Source: Phytoactinopolyspora limicola
Lineage (GTDB): Bacteria > Actinomycetota > Actinomycetes > Jiangellales > Jiangellaceae
Length of the DNA stretch: 64,000 nt
Assembly: GCF_011320225.1 (NCBI RefSeq)
Contig: NZ_JAAOEN010000007.1
Span: forward strand, 1 to 64,000
Direction of reading: 5' to 3'
Under the pieces are notes generated by a model, which worked only from the letters and a program-made list of their open reading frames with translations, was not told where the DNA came from and made no database searches. Numbering within the stretch: position 1 is the stretch's first letter; each line of letters starts with the position of its first letter. Shown here piece by piece: positions 8,368-16,774 of this stretch. The translations under genes and the position numbers were made by a program.

Positions 8368-8787
8368 ATGACACGTCCAGCCACCGTCCCTCACCTCAGG
8401 ATCGCGCGCCCGTCGCGGGACCTGGCAGTCGCCGAGCACTTCTGGCGGCACGGCGTCGGTATGGACGTTCTGTGGCGGACCACCCACTCCGACGAACCCC
8501 GGCCGCCACACGAGCACGACCTGGTGATGCTCGGCCTGCCCGGCGCATCGTGGCACCTCGAACTCGTCGCCGATGCCGATGCCGCGGCCAGCAGCCGGCC
8601 GTCGGCGGAGGATCTCCTCGTGCTCTACCTCGGCGACGGCCTCGATGAACGAACCACACAACGGGTCACGGACGCGGGTGGAAAGCGGGTGACGGCGCGA
8701 AATCCGTACTGGGAGCAGTGGGGCGCAACGTTCGAGGACCCTGACGGATACCTTCTTGTCCTGAGCCACCGTCAGTGGACCACGTAA
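8368..8787 (+). CDS. VOC-family (glyoxalase-like) protein
   Basis: The 139-residue protein has the paired beta-alpha-beta-beta-beta pattern of the vicinal oxygen chelate fold: LRIARPSRDLAVAEHFW at the start and a C-terminal ATFEDPDGYLLVLS strand. It resembles YycE-type proteins. GASWHLELV holds a likely metal-type His/Glu. It is monocistronic and divergent from the HAD gene. Function unknown; it could be a small-molecule binding or resistance protein. Confidence 0.75.
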   Translation: MTRPATVPHLRIARPSRDLAVAEHFWRHGVGMDVLWRTTHSDEPRPPHEHDLVMLGLPGASWHLELVADADAAASSRPSAEDLLVLYLGDGLDERTTQRVTDAGGKRVTARNPYWEQWGATFEDPDGYLLVLSHRQWTT

Positions 8788-8920
8788 ACACGCGCAAGGC
8801 CCGACCTGCCGGCGGCGGTGCATCGCGGCGGCTACCCCTGACCACCAGGGCCCGCAGATCAGGGACCACTCAGGTGAATTCCTGAGGTGCTGACGGGTGC
8901 CCGCGAGGCATGCTGGACAC

Positions 8921-9130
8921 ATGAAGAAACTTACCCGTCCCCGAGACGGCCGGATGCTCGCCGGGGTGTGCGCCGCCGTCGCCGACTACTTCAAGATCGA
9001 TGCCACGCTGGTTCGGTTGGGTGCCGTCGTTCTCGCCATCTGCACGCTGGGAACGGCCGCGGTGGCCTACATCGCTGGATGGCTACTGATCCCGGAGGAG
9101 CGAGACTCGTATGCCGCCTGGGACCACTAA
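8921..9130 (+). CDS. PspC-domain membrane protein
   Basis: A 69-residue protein with the PspC signature: MKKLTRPRDGRMLAGVCAAV, DYFKIDATLVRLG, then one transmembrane segment AVVLAICTLGTAAVAYIAGW followed by LLIPEE. PspC proteins act in envelope stress in proteobacteria; the role in actinobacteria is unclear. The ATG at 8921 begins the domain directly. A hairpin follows at the stop. Confidence 0.85.
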   Translation: MKKLTRPRDGRMLAGVCAAVADYFKIDATLVRLGAVVLAICTLGTAAVAYIAGWLLIPEERDSYAAWDH

Positions 9131-9145
9131 CCACCGGACGGTGGT
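9130..9145. terminator. short bidirectional hairpin between convergent genes
   Basis: ACCACCG, two bases, then CGGTGGT. The hairpin sits between the PspC stop and the stop of the convergent permease gene, so it can serve both strands. Confidence 0.55.
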
Positions 9146-9942
9146 CAGCCGCGGCGCATCAACGCGCGGATGCTGACCGCAAGGCCAACAACGCACCACA
9201 CCAGCAGGACAACCAGGTCGCGCCAGCTCGCCGAGTAGGCGTCCGTCAGCAGGCCGGCACGGAGCAGATCCGCCGCGGGCCGGAACGGCAGCACATCGTG
9301 GACCGATTGGAACCAGGTGGGAAGCTGCGCCGCCGGGAACGTCACCGGCGAGAACAACATCACGAAGAAGACCAACACCTGTGAGACGAGCTGGGCCAGC
9401 AGCGGCGGCAGGCTCACCGCGATCGCGTAGCCGACCGACGTCGCCATCACCGCGATCAGGACGGCGGCGGCCACGAGCAAGGGCCAGTCGAAGGTGTACC
9501 CGAAGCCGTACCGCAACTGCGCAACGATCACCGCGACGGCGATGCTCGGCAAAGCGACCAGCAGCCACACCGTCAGGTCGGCCAGCAGCAGCAATGGGCG
9601 GGGCACCGGCAGCATACGCAGATAGGTGTACGTGCCGCTGGTGCGTGCCTGCGCTACACCCTGCGGAACGATGACCAGGCCGACGACCATCAGCAGCACC
9701 GTCGGCGCACCCGTGGCGAGGAACTGGGCGGTCGGGGTGTCGATGTCGGGGATGAGCAGCCCGAACCCGACGATGATCCCGGCGGCCAGCAGCGCCTGGA
9801 CGACGATCACCAGCGGCAGCATCGCTCCGACCTGGGCTGTGGCCCAACGCAGCAAGGTCCGGTAGGTGGTCCAGTGGCCGATCCGCGGCGGAACGCCGGT
9901 GGGCACCCGGACCGGTGACGTGGACACGGTCAGCTCAGACAT
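9145..9942 (-). CDS. ABC-2 type transporter permease
   Basis: 265 residues with six hydrophobic segments and the ABC-2 membrane pattern (VVQALLAAGIIVGFGLL; SQVLVFFVMLFSPVTFPAAQLP; LVVLLVWCVVGLAV). The central motif near VTFPAAQLPTWFQSVHDVLPF matches the consensus end of ABC-2 exporters. Its start overlaps the end of the ATPase gene by 8 bases. It probably exports a drug or lipid under the divergent TetR regulator. Confidence 0.85.
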   Translation of the reverse strand: MSELTVSTSPVRVPTGVPPRIGHWTTYRTLLRWATAQVGAMLPLVIVVQALLAAGIIVGFGLLIPDIDTPTAQFLATGAPTVLLMVVGLVIVPQGVAQARTSGTYTYLRMLPVPRPLLLLADLTVWLLVALPSIAVAVIVAQLRYGFGYTFDWPLLVAAAVLIAVMATSVGYAIAVSLPPLLAQLVSQVLVFFVMLFSPVTFPAAQLPTWFQSVHDVLPFRPAADLLRAGLLTDAYSASWRDLVVLLVWCVVGLAVSIRALMRRG

Positions 9943-10942
9943 GGGCGGTTTCCTCCGGGGTGGTGGCTGCGTCCGCGGCGTCGCCGGTGGCGGCGAGGTA
10001 GGCGTCCTCGAGGGTGACGGGACCCAGCGCGTAGCCTTCGATCCGTCCTTCCGAGGCGAGTGTCGTCGCCCAGGCGACGGCGGCCTCCGCGTGGCGCGCG
10101 TCGATGGTGAGTAGTACCCGCCGGCTGGCCCGGACCCGCCGGGTGACCGGCACCGGGATATCAGTGAGCGGGTCGGGGTGGTGCGGATGGAGCGCGAGTT
10201 CGAGGCGCAGGTGGTGATCGTTCGCGCCGCGCAGCTGGCTGGGCGACCCGGCGGCGACGACTGTGCCGTGGTCGAGTACGACGAGCTCGTCGACTACCCG
10301 TTCGGCCTCGACGACGTTGTGGGTGACGAGCAGCACACCGGCACCGTCGTCACCGAGCCGGCGGACGACGTCCCACAGGCGGCGCCGCCGGGCGGCGTCG
10401 ACGTCGTTGGTCGGCTCATCGAGGATGACCAAGGGAACGGGCGCGACGGCGGCCATGGCGAAAGCGGTCAGGCGCCGCACCCCGCCCGACAGCCCACCGC
10501 CGTCGGGCCGGGCCCGGCGGTCGAACCACTCGTGGATATCCAGCTCGTCGGCGATCTTTTCCGCCGCGCGCCGAGCATCGGCTCGGGACATGCCGCGCAG
10601 CCGGCCGGCGATCTCGATGGCGCCCCTGGGGGTCAGGCCGTCGATTGGTGCCTGCGACTGGGCTTGTAGCGCCACGCAGCGGCGCGCGGTAGCCGGATCG
10701 GCGATGGCGTCGACCCCCGCCACCTGGATCGAACCGCCGTCGGGGCGGAGCAGTCCGACCACCTGGGAGACCAACGTGGTTTTGCCCGCACCGTTGTGCC
10801 CCAGGAGCCCGACGACTTCGCCCGGCCGGATTCTCAGCCCGACCTGGTCGTTCGCAATGACCGAACCGAACCGCCTGGTGAGGTTCTCGACCTCCAACAC
10901 CGCGCCGTTCACCATGACCTCGGGCCCTCCAGCAGCGTTCAT
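9935..10942 (-). CDS. ABC transporter ATP-binding protein
   Basis: 335 residues. Walker A is GHNGAGKT, Walker B VILDEPT, with a switch His in LLVTHN. The signature is degenerate (GGGLSGGVRRL in place of LSGGQ), which still occurs in ABC-2 exporters. A C-terminal domain of about 100 residues ends with the GPVTLEDAYLAATG motif common in drug-exporter ATPases. First gene of the exporter operon. Its promoter must lie in the short gap holding a large palindrome (10955-10990). Confidence 0.87.
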   Translation of the reverse strand: MNAAGGPEVMVNGAVLEVENLTRRFGSVIANDQVGLRIRPGEVVGLLGHNGAGKTTLVSQVVGLLRPDGGSIQVAGVDAIADPATARRCVALQAQSQAPIDGLTPRGAIEIAGRLRGMSRADARRAAEKIADELDIHEWFDRRARPDGGGLSGGVRRLTAFAMAAVAPVPLVILDEPTNDVDAARRRRLWDVVRRLGDDGAGVLLVTHNVVEAERVVDELVVLDHGTVVAAGSPSQLRGANDHHLRLELALHPHHPDPLTDIPVPVTRRVRASRRVLLTIDARHAEAAVAWATTLASEGRIEGYALGPVTLEDAYLAATGDAADAATTPEETAHV

Positions 10943-10954
10943 ACCGACGTTAGT

Positions 10955-10990
10955 TAGATACTAACAGTATTCAAATACTATTAGTATCTA
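10955..10990. promoter_or_regulatory. TetR operator candidate in divergent promoter
   Basis: TAGATACTAACAGTAT, spacer TCAA, then ATACTATTAGTATCTA: two 16-base arms with one mismatch. It is AT-rich in a GC-rich window and lies 12 bases before the ATPase start and 33 bases before the TetR start. It is well placed to repress both directions. Confidence 0.8.
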
Positions 10991-11023
10991 GATGCCAACG
11001 GTACGTCAAGTTATGCTGGTGGT

Positions 11024-11767
11024 ATGGATCCACACCGCTCGACGTCCACCCCCCGGACCCGGCGCACCCGTACCGAGCGACAACTCGAGACTCGTCATGC
11101 GCTCATCGGTGCGGCACTCGCGGCCTTCACCCGCGACGGCTATCACGGCGCGAGCTTGGACGACATCGCCAACGACGCCGGGTACTCCAAGGGCGCGGTC
11201 TACTCGAACTTCGGCGGCAAAGCCGAGCTGTTCCTCGCGGTGCTGGACCACAACCTGGAGGCCCTACGCGGCGACAGCTGGGATCCGTTCGAGGCAGTGG
11301 ATTCGAGGGCCACCGAGCCGTCCGGCGCGCTGCCGCAGAGCACCCGGGAAGCGGCCGCGTACTTACACGGGTTCGGCCTGGCCACCCTGGAATTCATCGC
11401 CACCGCCGCCCGCGACGACACCCTCAGCCAGGCACTCCGCGCGCGGGTCCAGGTGATGGTCGACGCCTACCGGCGGGTCGCAGTCTCCGGCCGACGGCCG
11501 GACGACCCCCTGCCCGTCGACGACGTCGCACAGCTCATGGCCGCACTCGACCAAGGTGTTTCCATCCTCGCGCTCAGCGGCGCCGGCTCCATCGACGGCC
11601 CGCTGATGCGGGCCGGCCTGCGCCGACTCCTCACGGGCACGACGGGCGACGCCGACGAACCACCACCGGCGGGTGCCGATGGCGCCTCCCTGCTCCCGGA
11701 TGTCGAACGGGTCCGACGGCTGATCAGCGACCTGCCGGAGGCCCCACCCCCGCACCACACCTCGTGA
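11024..11767 (+). CDS. TetR-family regulator of the ABC-2 exporter
   Basis: 247 residues with an N-terminal TetR helix-turn-helix: ETRHALIGAALAAFTRDGYH then ASLDDIANDAGYSKGAVYSNF. It has a larger ligand-binding part than most (about 185 residues), as in regulators of multidrug exporters. It is divergent from the ABC-2 exporter with a strong palindrome between them, so autoregulation and repression of the exporter are likely. Ligand unknown. Confidence 0.87.
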   Translation: MDPHRSTSTPRTRRTRTERQLETRHALIGAALAAFTRDGYHGASLDDIANDAGYSKGAVYSNFGGKAELFLAVLDHNLEALRGDSWDPFEAVDSRATEPSGALPQSTREAAAYLHGFGLATLEFIATAARDDTLSQALRARVQVMVDAYRRVAVSGRRPDDPLPVDDVAQLMAALDQGVSILALSGAGSIDGPLMRAGLRRLLTGTTGDADEPPPAGADGASLLPDVERVRRLISDLPEAPPPHHTS

Positions 11768-11800
11768 CTCTGCCGCCCGCGCGGCGTCCGGGCCAGGTGA

Positions 11801-12409
11801 TTACTCCAGCGGTTCGGCCGGGTCGAACGTGACGGCCAGGTCGAGGTGGCTGGTCTCCGGGTCGCCCGTGTCGGTGATGCCGCGGACCTCATAGGTGAGC
11901 GGGCCGTGAGTCACGGTGTCGCCGACGGCGACCTCGTCCTCGAAGGCCCGCTCGACCCGTTCGCTCGTGCCCGCGCCGTCGGCATACCAGAACAAGGTGT
12001 ACCGGAAGCTAGCCCGGTCGCCATCGACGGTGGTGACACCCGTGCCGATATCCGGCCACATGCCGCGGGCCTGCAACGTGACACGTGGGGTTTCGTCACG
12101 GTCCGCCGACGACCTCGCCTGCACCGCGATGTCCTGACCGGCTGGCGGGGTCACATAGACGATGGACAGATTCGTGCCGTCGGGCGCATCGCAGGCGACG
12201 AGGGCGAACTCCGACCGGTCCTGGATGGGGTCGTCGGCGAGGTCGGGTTCACACAACTCGATAGCCGTGGTGGCCGTGGTCGGCTCGCCGTCGGGAATCT
12301 CGCCGTCGTCCACCGTACTGCCAGCGGTGGGCGCGGGATCGTCGGCGACCGTCGAATCGTCACCGCAGCCGGCCATGATCAGCGCGACGGCGGCCACCGC
12401 CGCGGCCAC
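11801..12409 (-). CDS. lipoprotein paralogue of the upstream cytoplasmic protein (putative immunity)
   Basis: A lipobox LIMAGC follows a hydrophobic stretch, so the protein is surface-anchored. The mature region aligns with the upstream 12439-12951 product along its whole length: shared DGTNLSI, VGDTVTHGPLTY, GITDTGD and SH-hydrophobic-DLA motifs. The GTG at 12409 is given; an in-frame CTG at 12442 overlapping the upstream stop (CTGA) with a GAGGA ribosome site would give a better signal peptide with several arginines. It is the last gene of the protease operon. A shared fold in a lipoprotein and a cytoplasmic form suggests protection of two compartments; this is inference. Confidence 0.6.
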   Translation of the reverse strand: MAAAVAAVALIMAGCGDDSTVADDPAPTAGSTVDDGEIPDGEPTTATTAIELCEPDLADDPIQDRSEFALVACDAPDGTNLSIVYVTPPAGQDIAVQARSSADRDETPRVTLQARGMWPDIGTGVTTVDGDRASFRYTLFWYADGAGTSERVERAFEDEVAVGDTVTHGPLTYEVRGITDTGDPETSHLDLAVTFDPAEPLE

Positions 12410-12438
12410 GGCGCCCCGAGGCCGCCCATTCCGCCTGG

Positions 12439-12951
12439 TCAGGGCGTGTCCTCAGTCAGCGGGATGGTGGGATCGAACCGGATCGCCAGATCGACGTGGC
12501 TGGTTGTGACGTCGCCGGTGTCGGTGATTCCGACGACGTCGTAGGTGAGTGGGCCATGCGTCACCGTGTCGCCCACCTTGACCTCGTCGGTGTAGGAAAC
12601 GGCGACCTTGGAGCCGCGCTGAAGCGACCGCTTGGGGGTGGGGCTCCACGCCAGTCGGTAGGTGATCGTGGCGGTATCACCGGCCACCCGCACGTCGTCC
12701 CACAGGCCGGACGTGGTGAGATGCGCCCATGGTGCGGTCTCCCGGTCGGCCGCCGAGCCCACCTGAATCGATGGTTTCTGACTCGGTGGCGCCGTGATGT
12801 GGATAATCGACAGATTCGTGCCCTCAGGCGCCCCCGCCGCCACCCGGGCCATGCTGGTACGCGTGTGAACGGTCGGATCATCCACCGGCGGGTCGAGGAG
12901 CTCGACTGCCACCGACGGCGCGCCGCCGCCCTCCCGTTGTTGTTCAGCCAT
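12439..12951 (-). CDS. conserved protein in calpain-like protease operon (putative immunity)
   Basis: 170 residues, no signal peptide, beta-rich by eye. The start ATG at 12951 overlaps the protease stop as TGATG, so the two are translationally coupled. It is paralogous to the following lipoprotein (shared EGTNLSI, SAADRE, VGDTVTHGPLTY and GITDTGD motifs). No family recognised. Tight coupling to a putative toxin protease makes a cognate inhibitor the simplest idea, but a second effector or chaperone role cannot be excluded. Confidence 0.6.
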   Translation of the reverse strand: MAEQQREGGGAPSVAVELLDPPVDDPTVHTRTSMARVAAGAPEGTNLSIIHITAPPSQKPSIQVGSAADRETAPWAHLTTSGLWDDVRVAGDTATITYRLAWSPTPKRSLQRGSKVAVSYTDEVKVGDTVTHGPLTYDVVGITDTGDVTTSHVDLAIRFDPTIPLTEDTP

Positions 12952-14516
12952 CACGTCACCGCCACGTATGTGAAGTCGGGCCATCTGTCGCCTGGTGGAG
13001 GGAACTCACCGGAGTTGAACTGTTCTTCCGTTAGCGCGATGACACTGCCATCACCGCCCCACGGGTTCATCACCAACACCCGGCCGTCCTCGAAGCCGAC
13101 TACAGCATAGGCATGACCGCCACCGCCCATGATGACCGGCTGACCGTTCTCGAACGCCTCCTGCATCTCGCCGAACACCCCGTCGGCGGGCAGGTCGGTA
13201 CGTTCGTTTCCGTTGCCGACGGTGGTGTTGAGTCGGTCGGGAGTATAGGCGCCGTCGATGCCTTCATAGTGACCACCCTGGTACTGAGCCATTGCCTTCT
13301 CGTAGATCGACGCCCAGTTGATCTCGCCATCGAGGCCGCGGCCGTTGTAGATCGGGTTGCCGTTGTCGGCTGGGATGTGACCACTCACGGTGACGTAGAC
13401 CGGCATGCCGTTCTCGTCGTAGAGCTTCACCGTGTACGTGCCGTTGGCATTCTCGGTGATGTGCCGGTCGACGAACGTCGGATCGGCGGCCACGGCAGCG
13501 GCCAGCGACGCCAACGTCGCGCAGTCTCCGAGGCTGCCCTGATCGATCTGCGCGATACCGGAGCCGCCGTCGGTGATGTCGAAGTCCACGCCCATCTCCA
13601 CCTCGCCATCGACCCAGCCGTTGGCGTCGCCCCAGAGGGTCGGTTCGAGGTTGGGGATGTCGTTGTGGAACTCGTCGATCTGGTCGGCCCGCATGTTCTG
13701 CCAGAGGAACGACGTCAACCCCTGAGCCGGCGAGTTCGGGTACGTCGCGTCGTTCTCGAGGTCACCCTTGTTGTCCGCGAGCCACTGATCCAGCGCGGCG
13801 CGCTCAGCGGCGTCGAGTTCATCGAGTGCCGCCGCGACCTCTTCCGGCCGGTAGCCGTTCTCTCGGGCCCACGCGTTCCAGTCCTCCGGTGGCTGCTCTC
13901 CGTCGGGCAACCCGGTGAAGGCGTCCTTGATCTCCGAGACGTGTTCGGGGTCGATCAAGTGGCCGGTCTCGAAGTATTCGTTCGCCGCGTCATCGTCCAG
14001 TTGCTCGCCGAGGTACGGGCCGCCGGGCACCTGAATGGGGCCAAACAGGAAGTCCAGTGGGTCGCCACGGTCGATCACGGGCTGCAAGGAGGATGCCCGG
14101 TCGGCCAGAACGGCACGCGCCCTGGCGGTATTGGAGTCGAACTGCTGGCGGACTTCTTCAGCGGCAGCAGCGACGGCCAACCGCGCGAACCCGCTACCCG
14201 CCTCGTCCCAGTCATCACCGAGGTCGGCTATCGCGGCAGCAGCCTGGTCAGCCTCATGGGCGATTCGATCAGAGGCCTGAGCCATCTCGGCACAGGCGTC
14301 GGCGACACCAAAGGCGTCCCGGGCCTGTTCTTCCATCCGAGCCAGCCGCTCGTCCGGCATCGGCCCTTTCCAGACGGCTTCGCTGGCGGCGGTGTTGGTA
14401 TCGCGGGCGATCGCCGCCGCGGCATCGGCAGCGCTCACAAATCCGCGCGCCTGTTCTCGCCACACTTCGGGGTCGTGCTCGAACGCTGGTTTTTCGGAAG
14501 ACAGGCCGAACATCAC
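12951..14516 (-). CDS. calpain-like (C2 family) cysteine protease with WXG-like helical N-terminus
   Basis: The C-terminal half is a calpain-type protease with the full triad: Cys332 in GSLGDCATLASL, His468 in GGGGHAYAVVG and Asn484 in VMNPWGG. The N-terminal about 150 residues are helical and Ala-rich with an SEAVWKGPMP segment near residue 49, like the secretion domains of type VII substrates. No signal peptide. The gene follows a small helical protein gene and precedes two paralogous small proteins. This architecture suits a secreted polymorphic toxin or a secreted processing protease; I cannot see type VII secretion genes in the window. Start GTG 14516 or ATG 14513. Confidence 0.8.
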   Translation of the reverse strand: MMFGLSSEKPAFEHDPEVWREQARGFVSAADAAAAIARDTNTAASEAVWKGPMPDERLARMEEQARDAFGVADACAEMAQASDRIAHEADQAAAAIADLGDDWDEAGSGFARLAVAAAAEEVRQQFDSNTARARAVLADRASSLQPVIDRGDPLDFLFGPIQVPGGPYLGEQLDDDAANEYFETGHLIDPEHVSEIKDAFTGLPDGEQPPEDWNAWARENGYRPEEVAAALDELDAAERAALDQWLADNKGDLENDATYPNSPAQGLTSFLWQNMRADQIDEFHNDIPNLEPTLWGDANGWVDGEVEMGVDFDITDGGSGIAQIDQGSLGDCATLASLAAAVAADPTFVDRHITENANGTYTVKLYDENGMPVYVTVSGHIPADNGNPIYNGRGLDGEINWASIYEKAMAQYQGGHYEGIDGAYTPDRLNTTVGNGNERTDLPADGVFGEMQEAFENGQPVIMGGGGHAYAVVGFEDGRVLVMNPWGGDGSVIALTEEQFNSGEFPPPGDRWPDFTYVAVT

Positions 14517-14517
14517 G

Positions 14518-14766
14518 TCAAATGTCCTTGTACTGCTCGTACGCGGCCAGGTCGAGTTTGCCCTGGTGTTCAGCTCGGCTGCGGAGAACCTGGAGGACTT
14601 CGACGGCTTTGACCCGCCCGTCGATCACGGCCTCATCGCTGTTCATGCCATCCAGGTCGGGTTTGTAGATATCTGGTATCGCGTGCTCGGCCTCTGGGGC
14701 GACGCCAGTGAGCCGGGTGCCTGCCGCCTCGATGGTAGGCGGATCGATTTCGTTCGGTGGTGCCAC
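14518..14766 (-). CDS. small helical protein upstream of calpain-like protease
   Basis: 82 residues, mostly helical, no signal peptide, GTG start. It ends one base before the protease start region, so it is in the same operon. Position and size fit a type VII secretion partner (WXG100/EspC-like) of the protease, but I do not see a clear WxG motif. Function therefore unproven. Confidence 0.5.
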   Translation of the reverse strand: MAPPNEIDPPTIEAAGTRLTGVAPEAEHAIPDIYKPDLDGMNSDEAVIDGRVKAVEVLQVLRSRAEHQGKLDLAAYEQYKDI

Positions 14767-14878
14767 GTCGAAACCCTATCCAGCCGGGACCGGTAAGATC
14801 AAATAACAGGTCTAGACCTTTGCGGTGCGACGTGACCGCGCACCCCGGCTCCCCCATAGAGTGTCTCGCACCTGACTC

Positions 14879-15487
14879 CTAGGCGGGTTGGCGTACCGCC
14901 GTGATGGCGCCAAGTGGCGGGATATCCGGCTCGCTGCGAACGTGCCGCTCCCGCACGGAGAAGCCCGCATCCTCGACCCGGTGCGCCAGTTCATCGACCG
15001 GCCACCGATAGGCCGTCGTCACCGCATGCGCGAACGGCTCCAGCTGAGGCCATTCGAAGAACCCGAGGAGAAGACCGCCACCCGGGCGCACGCACCGGGC
15101 GAACTCCTGGAGCACCGGCCCGACGTGTTCGGGTTCGGTGTGGATCAACGAATACCAGGAGAGCACCCCCGACAGCGCCCCGTCCTCCACCCCCAGCGCC
15201 TCCAGCCGGGCCCGCCGAAACGTCGCCTCGGGGAACCTGTCCGTCGCCAGGGCGAGGAACTCCGGGACAACGTCGATCCCTTCGACGTCGACCCCCGAAC
15301 GCCGCAGAAAGTCGGTCCACTGCCCAGGCCCGCAGCCGGCATCGATCAGCGGCCCTTCACACCCACGCGCCCAGCGCAGCACCAGATCGCGGTCGGCGGC
15401 ATGCACGACGTCCATAGTCCCTACTTTGTCCCTGTACTCGGCCGCACGTGCACCGTAGGCCGCCTTCACCACATCCGTCGTCACCAT
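14879..15487 (-). CDS. class I SAM-dependent methyltransferase
   Basis: 202 residues. Motif I LIDAGCGPGQWTDFL binds S-adenosylmethionine, followed by the acidic residue in VEGIDVVPEF, and post-motifs GALSGVLSWYSLIH and RCVRPGGGLLLGFF. This is the small UbiE/Methyltransf_11 type. No hint of the substrate. It is monocistronic, 113 bases upstream of the protease operon on the same strand. Confidence 0.85.
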   Translation of the reverse strand: MVTTDVVKAAYGARAAEYRDKVGTMDVVHAADRDLVLRWARGCEGPLIDAGCGPGQWTDFLRRSGVDVEGIDVVPEFLALATDRFPEATFRRARLEALGVEDGALSGVLSWYSLIHTEPEHVGPVLQEFARCVRPGGGLLLGFFEWPQLEPFAHAVTTAYRWPVDELAHRVEDAGFSVRERHVRSEPDIPPLGAITAVRQPA

Positions 15488-15544
15488 GCGCCCACGCTAC
15501 CCGTGCCGGACCCGCCGCCAGGCGGGCGTCCCGCCCGGGATCCA

Positions 15545-16570
15545 TCACACCGCGACGACGAGCAGGGCACCGGTGAACAGGGCCAGGCAGCCGACCAGGA
15601 AGACGTTCAGCCGAACGTGCTCACGCATCACCGCCACGAACTCCCGCAGGAAGGCACTCGGCACGTAATACGCGGCCGTCCGGGCGCCCCGGACGCGGGC
15701 GTTGAGGCCCACCGACCGGGTGAGCATCGCGGTGCGGAAGACGTGGTAGCCGGTGGTGACGACCACCGTCGCCGCGTCGGGATCGTCCATCAAGTCCCGG
15801 CTGTACAGCAGGTTCTCGCGGGTGTTGCGGGCGTTGTCCTCGATGCGGATCGTGTCGTCCGGTACCCCGTGATTGCGAAGGTAGGCCGCCATGGCCACCC
15901 CTTCCGCCACGTCTTCGTCAGCGCCACGCCCCCCGCTCGGGATGATCACCGGGCGCGACGGCTGACTGGCTGCCACCTCGATGGCTTTGTCGAGACGGGC
16001 CGCCAGCAGGGGCGGCACCCGTCCCCCGATCAGCCCCGAGCCGAGCACGACGACGTACCTCGGCCGGAAACGTTTGGGCACCCGCCGGTAAGCGATAGCG
16101 GCCAACAAGAACGCGAGGAAGCAGAACCCGACATACGCGGTGAAGCTCATGAGGAAGAACACGATGGCCACCCACACCGCCGCACCGGACTCGCCCTGAT
16201 CGAACCAGCCGCCAAGGCGGATGAGAAAAGGAGGAACGATCAACATCGCCAACCCGAGGGCGAGCGACAGTAGGTTGCCCAGGCTGCGCGACTCCCGCCG
16301 CCACATCATGACGCCGTTGGCGATGAGGAAGATCATCAGAACCGGATAACCCAGAAGCAAGATCACCACCGTGCCGGCCACCAGCATCATCGGCGCCGCC
16401 CCGAACCAGCCGTTGGCATCGAAGATGATCAGCCCCGACAACGCCGCCAGCCCGAACCCGACCAGGAAGAACACCGTGTTCCGCAGCCGTCGGCGTTCAC
16501 GGACGAAAGCGACGATTCCTGCCATCATCAAGGTGATGCCAGCAGCGAAGCTGACATAGGTCGGCAACAT
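15545..16570 (-). CDS. YdcF-family (DUF218) membrane protein
   Basis: The N-terminal about 170 residues carry roughly five transmembrane segments (YVSFAAGITLMMAGIVAFV; TVFFLVGFGLAALSGLIIF). The C-terminal DUF218 domain starts YVVVLGSGLIGGRVPPLLAAR with IIPSGGRG, IRIEDNARNTRENL and VVTTGYHVFRTAML, then a last membrane helix. Related YdcF/SanA/ElyC proteins act in envelope polysaccharide homeostasis. The ATG at 16570 is preceded by GGGGAG; the longer open frame upstream lacks membrane character and is rejected. Confidence 0.82.
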   Translation of the reverse strand: MLPTYVSFAAGITLMMAGIVAFVRERRRLRNTVFFLVGFGLAALSGLIIFDANGWFGAAPMMLVAGTVVILLLGYPVLMIFLIANGVMMWRRESRSLGNLLSLALGLAMLIVPPFLIRLGGWFDQGESGAAVWVAIVFFLMSFTAYVGFCFLAFLLAAIAYRRVPKRFRPRYVVVLGSGLIGGRVPPLLAARLDKAIEVAASQPSRPVIIPSGGRGADEDVAEGVAMAAYLRNHGVPDDTIRIEDNARNTRENLLYSRDLMDDPDAATVVVTTGYHVFRTAMLTRSVGLNARVRGARTAAYYVPSAFLREFVAVMREHVRLNVFLVGCLALFTGALLVVAV

Positions 16571-16774
16571 GAGTTTCTCCCCGTCAACATGTTCATCGAG
16601 CCCGCGGGTGTCGAGCCGCCAGCGGCTTTCGCCCAGCCGACAGCTGCAACACGCCCGATGCAATGTATCGGTTTCAGCGCCGATCGGAGGGGCACTTGGC
16701 CACGTGGCCACACGCCCCTCTGCCGTCAATCCGAACTCATGGGGAGGGGACCCTGTTGTACCTGACCCGTCGCG

